Origin: Dicyema japonicum
Taxonomy: Eukaryota; Dicyemida; Rhombozoa; Dicyemidae
Length of the DNA: 64,000 nucleotides
NCBI GenBank assembly: GCA_011109175.1
Contig: RDEW01000021.1
Span: 197,080 to 261,079 of the forward strand
Reading direction: 5' to 3'
The number at the start of each line of letters is the position of its first letter. Position 1 is the first letter of the stretch. The position numbers and the translations under genes are program-made. Of the stretch, positions 24,957 through 36,279 are shown in pieces. Under the pieces are notes generated by a model. The model saw only the letters and a program-made list of their open reading frames with translations, searched no databases and was not told the DNA's origin.

Positions 24957-25499
24957 AAATATAAACTGGTTTTGTTGAATATCAAGCTAACGACAGTTGA
25001 CACGACTAGTGGGTTTTCCAATGACGTCATACTCATCGAGTCCCTCACCAGCAATGTCATGGAGGAGAGGATTAGATTGTGTAGATGACACATTTCTGGT
25101 GAGTTTAGCTGTTTTAAGAAATATTCGAATAGTTCCTAAGGTTATTTAGTAGTCTTACTGATATTGACTGTTCTGTGTCATAATTGAATGAAAATGTTGA
25201 TTTATTCTATGATTACTGCATATATTTTACATTTTCTACAAAAGATTCCAAAACTATCTCCAATTCTGTGTCCGTAAGTCCTATTAAGCTTGTAACTGTA
25301 AGTGACATCACATAAATGTAATTTAAATTTTTACTAAATTAAATTAATTCATTGAATTATTTTAATATATTAAATGATTATTTGTAATCGTTTTCTCGAT
25401 ATTAACATTTTGCAAGTGGAATATTTTAAAGATCCCATTTTGTGACCTTTTTTACATTTTGCAGACAAGGAGGCCTGAGACCACGATTAACTATGTGGA
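24957..25499. other. Upstream region of RIC8
   Basis: This part probably holds the missing first exon or exons and the promoter of RIC8. A possible exon near 24990-25060 reads LDEYDVIGKPTSRVN on the minus strand, but no intron joins it in frame. No other feature was seen. Confidence 0.3.
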
Positions 25500-25830
25500 A
25501 ATCCCTTTTATGGCCGCCCTACTATCCTGGGAGTGACGTTTGACCAAGGACTTAAATTCGAAAGACATGTTAAGAATCGGGCAACTGCGACACTTACGAT
25601 AAAAAGGATCTTAAGGATAATTTCAAAACTCCTTGGAAGAAACGCTGGGCCCCTCTCGGTTTTTTATCGGCACTTTTTATAAACGGTATTGACCAACGCA
25701 AGTGAGTCGTGGTCAATGGCCACTTCTCGATCCTGAATCTGTCCGCAATGAAGGAACTTTGTGTCCGCCCTCTAGAAGCAGTTTTGTTTGGACGAAAACA
25801 GAAGTTGGTGAGGGCTGAGATCTCCAAGGG
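25500..25830 (+). pseudogene. LINE family D reverse transcriptase carboxyl fragment
   Basis: The plus strand reads LGVTFDQGLKFERHVKNRA, then RILRIISKLLGRN, the pattern of the region after the catalytic site in jockey/R1-type LINEs. Stops follow. A sister copy lies at 14774-15110 on the other strand. Confidence 0.65.
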
Positions 25831-26397
25831 TCGGACACGACTTAATTGGACAACATAACATAAGTGATCCCGGTTTTCCGGGTTTTGGCTCTCTATTATA
25901 CCTTTTTTGTGTTATTGAGATTAAATAAATACGATAAATGTATACGAAAACTACTAAAACCAATTAATTCGCTATTTTGTAGGAGGCCGGCAGTCCATAG
26001 CTATACTTAGATGTCCACTGAAGGTCCCGGGCATGAGAAAACTTATCATAGTATCATTGATAGTTGGTCCGCTGATGGAAGCCAAGAGCTCGATTCGTAT
26101 CTAAGGAGGAAATAATTAGAACATTGTTATGCTAAGGTCTTCCTTTGTTTTTTCGTTGAGGGTAGCCTCCTAGTCAGGCACCAATGATGGACGGTCACCC
26201 AGCAGATCGTTCCAAAGATGTCTTCAGATGACCTTGGTAGAGATGCGGTCATGTATTGTCTTTGGCTTGGTTTTATCTGGAGGTGGCTGAGGAATTTTAA
26301 CCAATTCACGAAACAAGTTCATTATGGTCGGAATCATCTTTTTGTTTCTCTTCATGTGAGTCAGGAAGTGGAAGGTGACCTGGTTTCGAAATTGCGT

Positions 26398-26972
26398 TTA
26401 ATAATTAAAGGTTCCTCGTGAAAGGTTATCTTCCACTGGGAGAATGGTTGATTCCCAGTGGAGTGTAGGACGGTGTGAATTGATCATCCAATAATTGTTC
26501 GAAGATCTCCGTTTTAGACTCTGAAGTTTTTGACTGTTGCAGGCTGCGAGGGATGAGGTCATGGAGTGGATCGCGTAGTTCAAGGTGGTCTTGATATATT
26601 GTTTGTAGATTATTCTGAGGGTTTCTTTGTCCTGGTCGTAGATAGATCCGGCCACTGCGAAGAGGGCGTTCATTTTCTTGTTTGATTTTGCTAACACGTG
26701 GTCCACATGTGAGGAGAATGTAAGAAATTAGTTGTAGATATAGGTGACAAGGGGATTCAGTTTGCGGACACTATTCGACATTGATTTGACAAATAATGGG
26801 TAATGAGGTCGGCGGTTTGTTCTTGAAATGATTTGGTTTGGTGCCGATTGTTTGTTCCAGATTCGTGGGAGGTTGAATTTAGTGCCTGTCCAGTCGAAAT
26901 GGACTTCAGTATGTTCCAATATTCAGCAAGTAGAAGGAGGAGAGCGTGTTGGATTATCCAAAAATTTATCAA
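26398..26972 (-). pseudogene. LINE family B carboxyl fragment
   Basis: The 102-residue ORF has HVLAKSNKKMNALFAVAGS, then TLRIIYKQYIKTTLNYAI, matching KAKRKLNILRAVAGHS and TLLYKQFIRTTLNYAS in the copy at 59.5-60.1 kb. Frame-broken sequence continues to about 26972. The catalytic domain is missing. Confidence 0.7.
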
Positions 26973-27389
26973 ATTAATGTAAAATTGCCAAATTTCAAGG
27001 TGATTACACTTAAAACTAATGATTTTTTAATAAACATATACATTCAAGCAAAAACGACAAACAGACTTCAGTCGTCAAGAGAGTGACCATTCACAGGTGC
27101 TGTGAAGACCATATCAGTTCGGGGGGACTCTGAGTCGCAATACATTCAGGATCCTTGACTCTAATTGAGAGACAATGTTGACCTATTATTTCGATACCAT
27201 CCGGGCGTCCATGGTTGCGGATAGGGAGTATGCGACTCTTTTCCAACACTTCAAGTGAGCGATGCCACCACGTAGGCGAGTCACACGGCATGTCAAAGAT
27301 AATGTTGACCTATTAAAATTAAATCAATAAATGTCATGAAAATATGTCCATTAGTATTTTAATTTGTGACATAAATTATTATTTGCTTA

Positions 27390-27436
27390 AACTTTCCTTA
27401 ATATTATTGTTTGCTTAAACTTTCCTTAATAGGCTT
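27390..27436. repeat. Tandem duplication of a 20-mer
   Basis: The unit TTGCTTAAACTTTCCTTAAT occurs twice, separated by about 8 bases. It lies just before a tRNA-like sequence. Confidence 0.75.
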
Positions 27437-27512
27437 TTTGACTGAATGTAACGTCTGATGACATTGGATCTGAAGGTCGTTGGTTCGAATCCGAAAGATG
27501 GAGTTTTCAGCA
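27430..27512 (+). repeat. tRNA-like sequence (possible SINE)
   Basis: The sequence has an anticodon-arm-like GTCTGA...TCTGAAGGTC and a clear B box, GGTTCGAATCC. The A-box side and the acceptor stem are poor, so it is probably a tRNA-derived repeat rather than a working tRNA. Confidence 0.4.
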
Positions 27513-27777
27513 AAGGTCAATTCTTGTCAAATAGATCCCACCCGTGAGGCGACGATTACTTCTGGCACGGCATGGTAGTTAAAAGGGATGTGTTTACTTT
27601 CTCCCTGTCCAAGTCCTCTGATGAAGATTGCATTATGAAAACTATTCCGCTAAAGAATGAAGTGATGTCCGCGACGGTAGGACGTGGGACAAAAATGGAA
27701 GAGGGCGGACCTACTTTTCCACCTCTCCGGAAGCGGAAGCCTGTAATGAACTATTAGAAGATGGATTTGGTAGGCAC

Positions 27778-28142
27778 ATCACGAGAATATGAAAAAATAA
27801 AAATTTTTAAAAATAGAAAAAAATTATGGCCGCCGTTTACTTTTTGAAAGTTCCCTGAACGTTTTAAAAGCAAATAAACCTTGTGGAATCAAATTTCGCT
27901 GACCAATCATTAAGATCCTGGATGGCTCTCTCGTGGACTTTCTGACCAAAATTATTATTCCACGAAGGATCGCATTTAGCAATGACGTTGAAATTCCAGA
28001 AATCTAAAAAGGATTTAGTGTTCTCTGAATCCCAATAATCATTCAGGTTCTTCCAAAATTCATCATTCAACGGAGTAAATGACCTATTTTCACCCATTTT
28101 CGAATGTTTACGTTAATTTGAGTAAATATTATTCGCTGTTTA
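27778..28142. repeat. Duplicated 365-bp segment, copy 1
   Basis: This segment is about 96-97% identical to 54223-54588 and contains the 82-residue gene with about 45 bp on each side. No terminal inverted repeat is obvious at its ends. Confidence 0.85.
27824..28097 (-). CDS. 82-residue protein of unknown function, copy 1
   Basis: Two exons (28097-27880 and 27854-27824) flank a 25 nt GT-AG intron at 27855-27879. The protein starts MGENRSFTPLNDEFWKNL and ends STRELSKSKRRP before TAA. It is acidic and rich in Trp and Asn in its first part and ends in a basic tail. I recognise no domain. A second copy at 54268-54541 has the same exon-intron structure. The two coding regions differ at six bases, of which four are silent and two change an amino acid (Asp to Glu; Arg to Gln), while the intron is identical. 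This is consistent with a translated, constrained gene rather than noise. It could be a host gene carried by a duplication or the product of a non-autonomous element. Confidence 0.65.
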
Positions 28143-28429
28143 TAATATTGATAATATTTAGTTAATTTGAAATCAATAATTGAGTTTCACCGACCGTTCA
28201 CGGTTGAAACGAGAGCCTGTGGCGCTGGAATTCATGAGTCGTCTAGGGAATCGGATTTCTACAAGAGCAGAAGATATCCTAAGCGATTTGAGCGAATCTC
28301 GCTCGCCATCCTGAGAGGGAATGGCCATGAAGTCAGGGTTGCCGCTGTATGACCTTTTTGGATGGTTCAGCTGGATTATTTTGAATGTTATTTTTAACCT
28401 ATTAAGTGGTCAGTATAGTTGTTGTGTCG

Positions 28430-28690
28430 TCGCTCACGTCGATTCCCCCACCGTAACCTACTTGGTAAAGGGATCTCGTGGCTGTTTTTAATTCCTATGA
28501 AAGTCAATGGATCCATCTGACTCAGGAGACGCCAAATACCTGACCAGCATCCAAAAGAAGGCCCCCTCTATCCAACTGTAATGGTGGGATCCCCATAATG
28601 GAAGATATGGATAGATATGATTCTTGGATGATGCGTCTCTTCCTACCAAAAATGGATAAAACCTCTTTCAGCTGTATCTAAGGGAATTAA
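28430..28690 (+). repeat. Dispersed repeat, probable tRNA-derived SINE, copy 1
   Basis: The body (ACTCAGGAGA..., CAGCATCCAAAA.GAA, TCCCCATAATGG) aligns with 53950-54180. The head is degraded here, and the tRNA-like promoter is better seen in the other copy. Confidence 0.5.
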
Positions 28691-28816
28691 AAAATGAAGA
28701 GTCAATTAATCAAGAAACCCACGTGCTTGATTGTATTCGTGAGGCTTGTCTATTAGCCACGCAAAATTCCAATCATACACGTGCAAATTAAAAACTTATG
28801 TAATATCTTACTGTTT

Positions 28817-29755
28817 AACTCTGATATGACCCTCTCCTCTCGTGATGCTCCAGGCCGCGTACTTAGGTATTTTATGTTCCTAAGATTGACTATCTTGTCT
28901 CTTCCGTGTACAAGGCAGAGATTTGGGCTGAAACTTTCTGTTAAACCAAATTCCTTTTAGTTCCCTGTTTAGTTCAGCCATTGTAGAGACCAGAGCGAGG
29001 CGGATATACTTGTAATAATGCTTTAGACACTTTCAATGAGAACCAAGTTACCACCTCCCTATTTTGCTACCAACTACTCCACTGCCAACATCAGGGATAC
29101 GACTATAACGCTCAATTGGTAGTTTGAAGTAAAAGCAGAGTAAGACGAATGGGTGCATTCGTAATGAGGCGACAGACTTTCTATGATAGAGCCATGTCAC
29201 CAACTGTGCCATTTCGACAAACTTGTGAGACAACCAAACTCATTTCCTAGAGAGACGTTTACCAAATTAAGGAATACATAAAAAAGTCAAAATATTTATC
29301 TAAAGACAAGAATCACTGTTATTTATTAGAAATACTTGGCCATTAAAGAACCAAGCCTCTTCCATAAAATTTCTAAAGAATTTTAGCCAGGGAAGTGTCT
29401 TACGTGAATTTTCACTCAACCAGACACCTTATTGAATGCTAATTTAATACTAGACACGTGCATGATCTAGGAGGTCCACGGTGGACAAAAATATAATAAG
29501 GAAATACAAGAGCTAAAGGACAGAATCTTTTATCAGTCAATTTTTGTTAAGACAGTTGGAAGGAATGCTATGCTAGTTAGTCAAAACTACTAGCCAGAAC
29601 AGGGAAACAGAAGAGTAAACCCTGCAATTTTATAAATTCTGACCATCAAAAAAATTCAAAAAAAAATTTCCGGGTCTAACTTCAATAATAATACCAAAGA
29701 CAACTATAACATCAAACTAACTAATCACTTGATCCCAGCACGCTCTAGCAGAGAT
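28817..29755 (-). repeat. Long dispersed repeat, copy 1 (LINE 3' end at its left side)
   Basis: The segment aligns along nearly its whole length with 55375-56464. Each copy carries a 61-residue minus-strand ORF (29048-29233 and 55607-55792) beginning MS-KFVE-AQL and ending VGSKIGRW. The outer end reads, on the minus strand, a LINE-like terminus with WDQVIS, a stop and GTCTTTGGTATTATTATT. The function of the internal ORF is not recognised. Confidence 0.8.
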
Positions 29756-29759
29756 CTCA

Positions 29760-30119
29760 ACTTGGCCCAATGCTCCTCCTTCGAACCCACACAAGAAAGT
29801 ATCGGTCAAATAACTGGATTTTTGTAGTCACAGCGGCACGTTCCTCGGTTCTTACGAATTGAAGATTCCAGAGGCATAGGAGAGTGGGACTTTCTAAAAG
29901 TCCATTGTTCCACAATTTTAGAAGCTCCTTTTTGGGTAATTTCGATCTTCAAAACATTTGTCCATGAAATGAATGGATACGCCAAAAATAAGAATTCGAA
30001 CCCACAAATTGGAAAATAATAAATAAAAATAAAAATTTATTTACAATATTATTTTGCAAATAAATAGTTTACGTGATATCTATAATAATTGATTGAATAA
30101 TTGAAGTATTGGTTTTCCA
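29760..30119. other. Region upstream of RB1CC1
   Basis: The left part is still LINE-like debris. The last 120 bases are very AT-rich and probably contain the RB1CC1 promoter. No specific motif can be assigned. Confidence 0.35.
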
Positions 30120-32523
30120 ATGTTTGTTTTTCTCGTTTTTCAGTCGAGACTTGAAACCATAAACCTGTTTTATAGTAAACTCAGTCCACTAGGAAGGATC
30201 TGACTATCCAGAACGTCAAACGATTCATCTACAGTAACTTCAAAATCCCCGAAAACTGCCAAATATTACTTCGCCGTGATGGTCAATACATTGGTGGAGA
30301 TCAACGAATCTCCCGACTGGAATTCAGCAACGTGGATCTGATTTAACATTGCAGGAATTTACCCCCATCTTCGTTTTCTCCTTGTGGCACCCGACCACAG
30401 ATATTCCCCTCGACGATAGATTCAGTGAGACTTTATGTTAACATCTAGGCGACTGCTTTGACCAGGAATCGGTTGTCCCATAAAATCTCATTTCCAGCCA
30501 CGTGACTCCTTTATGGCATTAGCAGCTAGAATATCCATGGAAGTCTTTCTTCTCATCAAAAGTTGGGCCACGATTGCGAAAAGTAGCTCGGAAAGCAACC
30601 GGTACCCGAATTTTACGGAATTTCAGAATAAATGGGGATACCATAGAGTATTTTATGTCGACAAAGACCAAATTCAATGAAAGTCGCTTTGTTCTAGAAA
30701 ATTCTTACAAGGACGTGAAGACATCCATCAAATTGATGTCCGAGATGCCACTGCTCCCCCAACTCGTGGATTTTGTGCGGAATAACTACAATCAGGAGTT
30801 ACCAAACGTAACCGAGACTACGACTTTGCTTGATTTCGTAAAGACTCCCGATATGGTTACCACGTGGGTTATATTTCTAGAAAGACTCCGGAGTATTCCA
30901 AGAATACGTCCATGCCCTCCTCGAAAAGTCTAAAAATGTGATGATTCTTTAAAAATTGCAGATAGTGACGACGATATTTGATTATGCCGAGAATCTCCTC
31001 AAAGAAGAAGTCACTTTACTGACCAACGATATAACCGTGGAGGAAGATAGCTCAAGTGAGGCTCAGCACACCGTGGAACTCTTGGTTGTCCGAATTAACG
31101 ACCAAATGGGGAGTTACATTGGAAGCAGAGACCAGAAGTTGAATCTACACAGAAGTTTCTCAAAATTGTGTGAAATTGCTGAATTCCTGAGGCAGTCTGT
31201 CCAAAACCGCTCACAGTTAAGTTAAGACTGATTCCCAGACGAGTCTTGGAGGCTCAGTATGCGATTTCTACGGCTGTTGACCAGATGAGGATTGAGGGAC
31301 TGCTCATGCAGGACTACATTTACCAGATGGATTCCGCGATTCAGATCATCCAGGCACCCCATCTGTATATTTATGCCGTGAAGGAAACCCTGAGGAGAGA
31401 GGAGATGAAAAATGTGATGGACAAGGTTTTGGGGGATGTGTTAGTTTAGTGGACTTCCTCAATCGTTAAACAGGCTGATGATAACTTTTTTAATGAGTCT
31501 AGTCGAAGGGACCATATCAGCGAGGTCCTCTCCGAACATTTTATGCGGGGGTTGTTCGTATATTTGACAGACAAGAGAATTCAACGGCTTTCTGTAGTTT
31601 TTTCCGTGATTCCGCAGATATCTAGTGGAGAGGACTATTTGATCCCTGAATTGGACAAGAATGCGTGTATGCAACTAGAAAATAATTATAATCGGATTCT
31701 TTCGGAGATGGACACCTCACTGGGGGATTCTCAGAACTCCTCGTTGAATACATTGGTTGAACAGAAAGAGTCCGACTCAATCTCACGGAAACTGGAAGTT
31801 ATCCAAAATCTTCTAGAACTCCTTTAGAAGATCTTCCTGACACAGAAGTATACGAACGAACGTCTCCTGATGATCAAGGTGATAAAGAGTCCGACTTGAA
31901 TCTTCCTGAGAGTGAGATTCTTCCTGATCTGGAGATCTGTGAAAGAACATCTCCCATTAGTCAAGAAGAGGAAAGATCTGATACAGATCTGTTGGGAATT
32001 GATATTCCTTCGATGTCTCCTGGAAGAAGCCAATCAGAGGAGTTTAGTAAATTAGAAACACATGAGGGATCATCTCTTAGTGGTGGAGAAGAGACGGAGT
32101 CTGAGTCCAATTTGTCGGAAGCAGAGTTTCTCCCGCAGTCATTTGAAAGATGCCAATCGGAAGAGTTTGGTAACCTAGAACCCCCAGAAGGAATGTCCTT
32201 TGGTAGTCAGGATCCTGCGGATACAGAAGATTCATTATCCCAGAGTCAATCAATGATTGAAGTGACCGACTCTGACGATGTCTCAGAGTCCGAACGTCTG
32301 TTGGATAATCAAAGAATTGAGATATCATACTTTAAGTAAGAATACATTATAAAGTAGTATTTCAATCGGGGATCTGATTTTGGTGAATTACAGTCATCAC
32401 AGGTTCACGGTCTTGGCTTCTTCTTCAAACAGTTATGTAATTCACTCATCCTCCATCAACAGGATCAAAGAAGTGGCCAAGATCGGTAGATTTGTGAGTT
32501 ATTCTAGAGTTTCCCACGGCTAG
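30120..32523 (+). CDS. RB1CC1: RB1CC1/FIP200-like autophagy scaffold, unusually short
   Basis: Scaffold of the ULK1/ATG1 kinase complex that starts autophagosome formation. ATG at 30120 gives a ubiquitin-like amino end (MFVFLVFQSRLETINL | KDLTIQNVKRF) across a 26 nt intron at 30167-30192. Then come ILLRRDGQYIGGDQRIS and, after a 23 nt intron at 30332-30354, TPIFVFSLWHP. Downstream segments match the FIP200 dimer domain: SWATIAKSSSESN, KTSIKLMSEMPLLPQLVDF, LLDFVKTPDMVTTWV, YAVKETLRREEMKN and EHFMRGLFVYLTDKR. An acidic Ser/Glu-rich linker (31830-32330) follows, and the last exons form the Claw domain (IEISYF, SIGDLILVNYSHH, NSYVIHSSSINRI). Stop at 32521-32523. About 700 residues against roughly 1600 in vertebrates: most of the long coiled coil is absent. 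Confidence 0.86.
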
Positions 32524-32990
32524 ATCATACTCTGCTGTTTGTAAGGTTGTTAACCGAAAGTCTGTGATTGCAAAGGTTGGGGGTTGTTGTATTGTAGAGC
32601 GATACCAATGCCTATAAGACTGGGGACAGGCTGGTTATGCTGTATGTAAACCCGATTTCGGTTCACAACTGTCGTGCTATTTGATTTATTATTTTTGTAT
32701 TTTTCGATATATATGACTTTTGGCTTGATTTTATTTTTCTTTTTATCCCACGTGCTTTTTTATAAATGGAGATTTGTCGGAATCGAGAGTTCGGTGTATT
32801 TGTTCACCACAATCTATTGGATTTGGCTGAAGAATGAAGGGGTCTAGGGGAATCGACTTATGAAATAGTAGTGAAATGGTTTCCTGACATGGGTAAGCCA
32901 TTTTTTTCAATTTTCTTTTATATAAGTAAGCCTTTTTAGAAAGCTTAATAAAAAGTGAAAAAATACATTTATAATAAAAATAAAACATTA
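32524..32990. other. Intergenic stretch downstream of RB1CC1
   Basis: AT-rich sequence with no supported gene. It probably holds the RB1CC1 polyadenylation site, but no single signal stands out. Confidence 0.35.
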
Positions 32991-32995
32991 GATTT

Positions 32996-33347
32996 TTATT
33001 TTTTATTAGTGAATGAACAATATCTGCTTATAGTTTTGAACATTTTCAGGAGTTTCTTATTTGAATACATTAAGATGCATTGTGAAATCAGAACAGTAAT
33101 GTTAACTAATCCAAGGAAGTCGTATTTTTGGAAAAAAATATTATGTACAAGTAGACAAGTTGAAATATCCACCAGTAATGCTATTTTTCTTCTTTCCACC
33201 ATTTCTTCGTTAATACGAAATAGCCAATTTTCAAAAATACTTTTTGTCATCAAAGCTTTGTGTGAAGCATTGCTAATGGATTTTAGATTTACTCCTCTCA
33301 ATGATCGTGACTTTAATTTTTTATCAGCTGATCGTACTTCGTCTTGA
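32996..33347 (-). pseudogene. Tigger/pogo transposase DDE-domain fragment
   Basis: The minus-strand ORF reads SHKALMTKSIFENWLFRINE, then ERRKIALLVD, which fits the block that precedes and contains the first catalytic aspartates of Tigger-type transposases. The expected VDNAPSH follow-on is degraded here. A better copy of that part is at 52.0-52.5 kb. Confidence 0.6.
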
Positions 33348-33349
33348 GG

Positions 33350-35100
33350 GTTTTGAATTTTATATGCAATTGTTTCTTAAATCAATGGAACCACCAATTT
33401 GATGGAATAAAGTCTTTATTAGAATGCCTATTAGCAATTCTACAAACAATTAATGTTGGTCCATTTATCGGGAAACCTTTGAATCTCAGAGAACAAAAAA
33501 CTTGATAACATAGAGCACCTGTTTATGAGGGACTCAGTGCTAAGACGGCATCAAAAAGGATTTGTTTCTCTCCACTCATTCAAGGGGAGGTCGATCTTGT
33601 AGATTTTAGGATTTTTTGAAGCAGGTATAGGCATATACTCCAGAAGCACTTTGGGGGAATCCTTTTGGCGACGATGTGAATAGAGTAAAAGTAGAATTTG
33701 ATGAGGACATGGACAATTGATTACATGTAAGTCAGTTGATCATAAAATATATGCCTGAACTACCCAGTCGTCAAGGATGGGGATATGTCCCTTAAAGGGA
33801 TAATAAATCGTCTGTATAAAACAAAGTAGCTTGTTTGGATCGTCAATCTGGGGGATGTCATGAAAAAATAATTAAACAAAATTGGGGTAAGATCAGAGGA
33901 TATGAAAAAAGGGATCTGAGTATTGGTTTCCCAGACATTATGAATCAAATCCTTTCCGGAAACCCGATGACTCTAAGAGACTTGTAGAAGCACACATGGC
34001 TAATGTTTGATGGCATCCACCCTCTTACATGTTAGTGAGGTCGGAGCAACTAATCACTTGGTGCACCTATTCGAATTTATTCCAACCGCCTTCACAACCT
34101 ATGAAGCTGTCGGAGCAATCGGTAAATCTGGTATCAAAAATAGATAAGCTATAACAACACTCTTCGACGACACACAGGAGCAGTGATGATTTCGACAGCG
34201 CTTAGGAACGGGTATTGTCCATTTAAAAACCTGATAGGTAGAGATCTAGAGCCGTTTGATCTGGATTCAGTAAGCCCCATCGAGTCCGACTAAAAGAATA
34301 TTCCAAAACTAACGACAGAAACCTAATTATCGAAGTAAAAGGACAAATCCGTAATTTGAGAGATAAATCAAAGTCCTGGACTCGGGATTCCAAAATAATT
34401 ATAAGTGCTCCCAAGATTGTCAAATTAAAACTCTGCAAGTAAACTCCCTTCTGCGAAATCCTTCAGATGACTCATCTCTTAATAAGGTCTTCGTTGAGAA
34501 AACAGAAAAATGTGATTAATAAGATTTATTACTTCTTTTCGTCTTAATCAAATTTGGGAGTGGAAGTCGACCGTGAATATATCAATAGAACGGGGTTAAG
34601 GATTTATCCTTGTAGAGCTAATCCTTCCAGTTCAATTGGGTTTGATAGATACGTGCCGTGATTTACGAAAGAATATCTCCTACGAAGAATCTATGATTGT
34701 GAAGGATGTATCCAGAACGACAGGTCAAGATAATTGGGATACAGCATTTTTGAAGCTCACTGATGTCTTGGGTTTAGCGATGATGCCGTCATAGTTGGGA
34801 CTTTTTAGCGTTAATAACACAGTACGCACTGCATGACCATGACCTTTAGAGAAGTTAATTACTCAAAAGAAGTAGAAATTGCTGTGGAAATCTTAAAAAC
34901 CTTGACCTGTCTAAAAAAATAAATAAAATAAATAAAAGCCATAAAAACCCTTGACCTGTCTATATCAACTCAGTATTTCTAAAGTATGACTGGCATCTTT
35001 AAATTTGCACATTTCGAAATATTTTCTAAGAAAAAAATCACATTATCCTAAATAATCGGCCAATTTTATTAATTTTTGATACAAATTGGAAAAATAAAAA
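33350..35100. other. Gene-poor stretch with one tandem duplication
   Basis: No supported gene. The phrase TTGACCTGTCTA with its AAAACC lead occurs at about 34897-34916 and again at 34946-34966, separated by AAATAAATAAA-type sequence. The remainder is probably decayed transposon sequence. Confidence 0.35.
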
Positions 35101-35174
35101 TTTGATTAACATATCTTCCTTGTCATTTCGTGCCAGCAGTTAGCTGATTGTTTTGAAAGGCGATATCGAGAAAA

Positions 35175-35530
35175 ACAGTAAATAATATTTTAATGAAGAA
35201 GGACACTTATTATTAGCACTTTTACGAGAGCCATAATATTTGTCCCCCGCATGTGCAGCAAAAAATATAAGAGAATTAGTTAGCTTGCTCCAAGCTCTTC
35301 TGTTCTTAGCTAGGGTCCTCAGTGTGTCCAGATCGTCACCAAATGCCAGTGTTTTTTTACGGCTTTCAGATCGTTTTGTAAAACGACCGGGAGGGTTGTT
35401 CTCGGTCTTCCACAAAAGAGTTTTATATTGGAGGAGTAGTAGTAATCTTCCATTGCGATATTCGGGAGGATATTGGATCCCACCTCAGGACGTGTCCAAA
35501 AAGTCTCCAACGAGAGCTAATGATCTCGAG
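35175..35530 (-). mobile_element. LINE family A-like 3' fragment
   Basis: The minus strand carries AMEDYYYSSNIKLFCGRPRT, then DDLDTLRTLAKNRRAWSKL and SLIFFAAHAGDKYYG. This closely matches the fragment at 21.1-21.5 kb and the end of LINE A. The 3' end GTGCTAATAATAAG lies near 35206-35219. One frameshift splits the ORF. Confidence 0.75.
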
Positions 35531-36000
35531 ATTTAGTGGTGTACAGTCACACTTAGAAAAACACTATTTTGAAAGATTCAAAAAATATCAGCCATTTTTT
35601 AAAGCTGCACATAAATTAAAGTTTCCGAAGCTTGAAGAGAACTTGGCAGAATGGATGGAGGTAGTAGAGACTAAAGGTAACTTATCGAAAAATCGATTTT
35701 ATAGCTGGTTTCCTGAATGATCCTTGATATCTACCAAGGCCGTATTCTTGCAACTAAAAATCGGTAAGTTTTTGGATAAATTCAGAGACACGGATGTAGA
35801 ATGCTCAAGTTACACGGAGAAATGCGAACAGATAAATATGTCGACATTGACTCCTTTTATGAAAACTCAAAAGATATTTTAAAAGCATCCGACGAGACAA
35901 TTAGGAATTGTAATAACTCAAAAAGTCAGGAAATTGATATTAATGATACAGCAATCGGGGGAACATACGATTTTTTAAAAGTTGAAGATTTATAGAATAT
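35520..36000 (+). pseudogene. Possible Tigger/pogo helix-turn-helix fragment
   Basis: An ORF (35520-35720) includes KFPKLEENLAEWMEVVETKG, which resembles the second helix-turn-helix (CENP-B-like) of Tigger/pogo transposases. A following ORF (35801-35995) is acidic and of unknown nature. Stops separate them. Confidence 0.45.
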
Positions 36001-36279
36001 CGAATACCCTGAAACAGTTGTGGAAAATGGTAAACAAGAAATGGAAAACATAAGACTGTATACTTTTGTAATTAGGTTAACTCGATAGAGAGGGAAATTT
36101 TGTCTAATGCTGAGTTTTTATACTTTCTTCAATAAACAAGTATAAAGAAAGTATTATTAAAGCAAAAAAAACAGTTGACAATTAAATTTTATTTTAATAA
36201 AACTTAAATATGTTTTTTTCATTTAAAACATTTTTCCTTCTTTGTTCATTGTTTTTTAAAGTTATTGATAACAGGATCT

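Noticed and set aside
31824-32339. Minus-strand ORFs opposite the acidic RB1CC1 linker
   Set aside because: They mirror a Ser/Glu-rich plus-strand exon that is framed by conserved domains.
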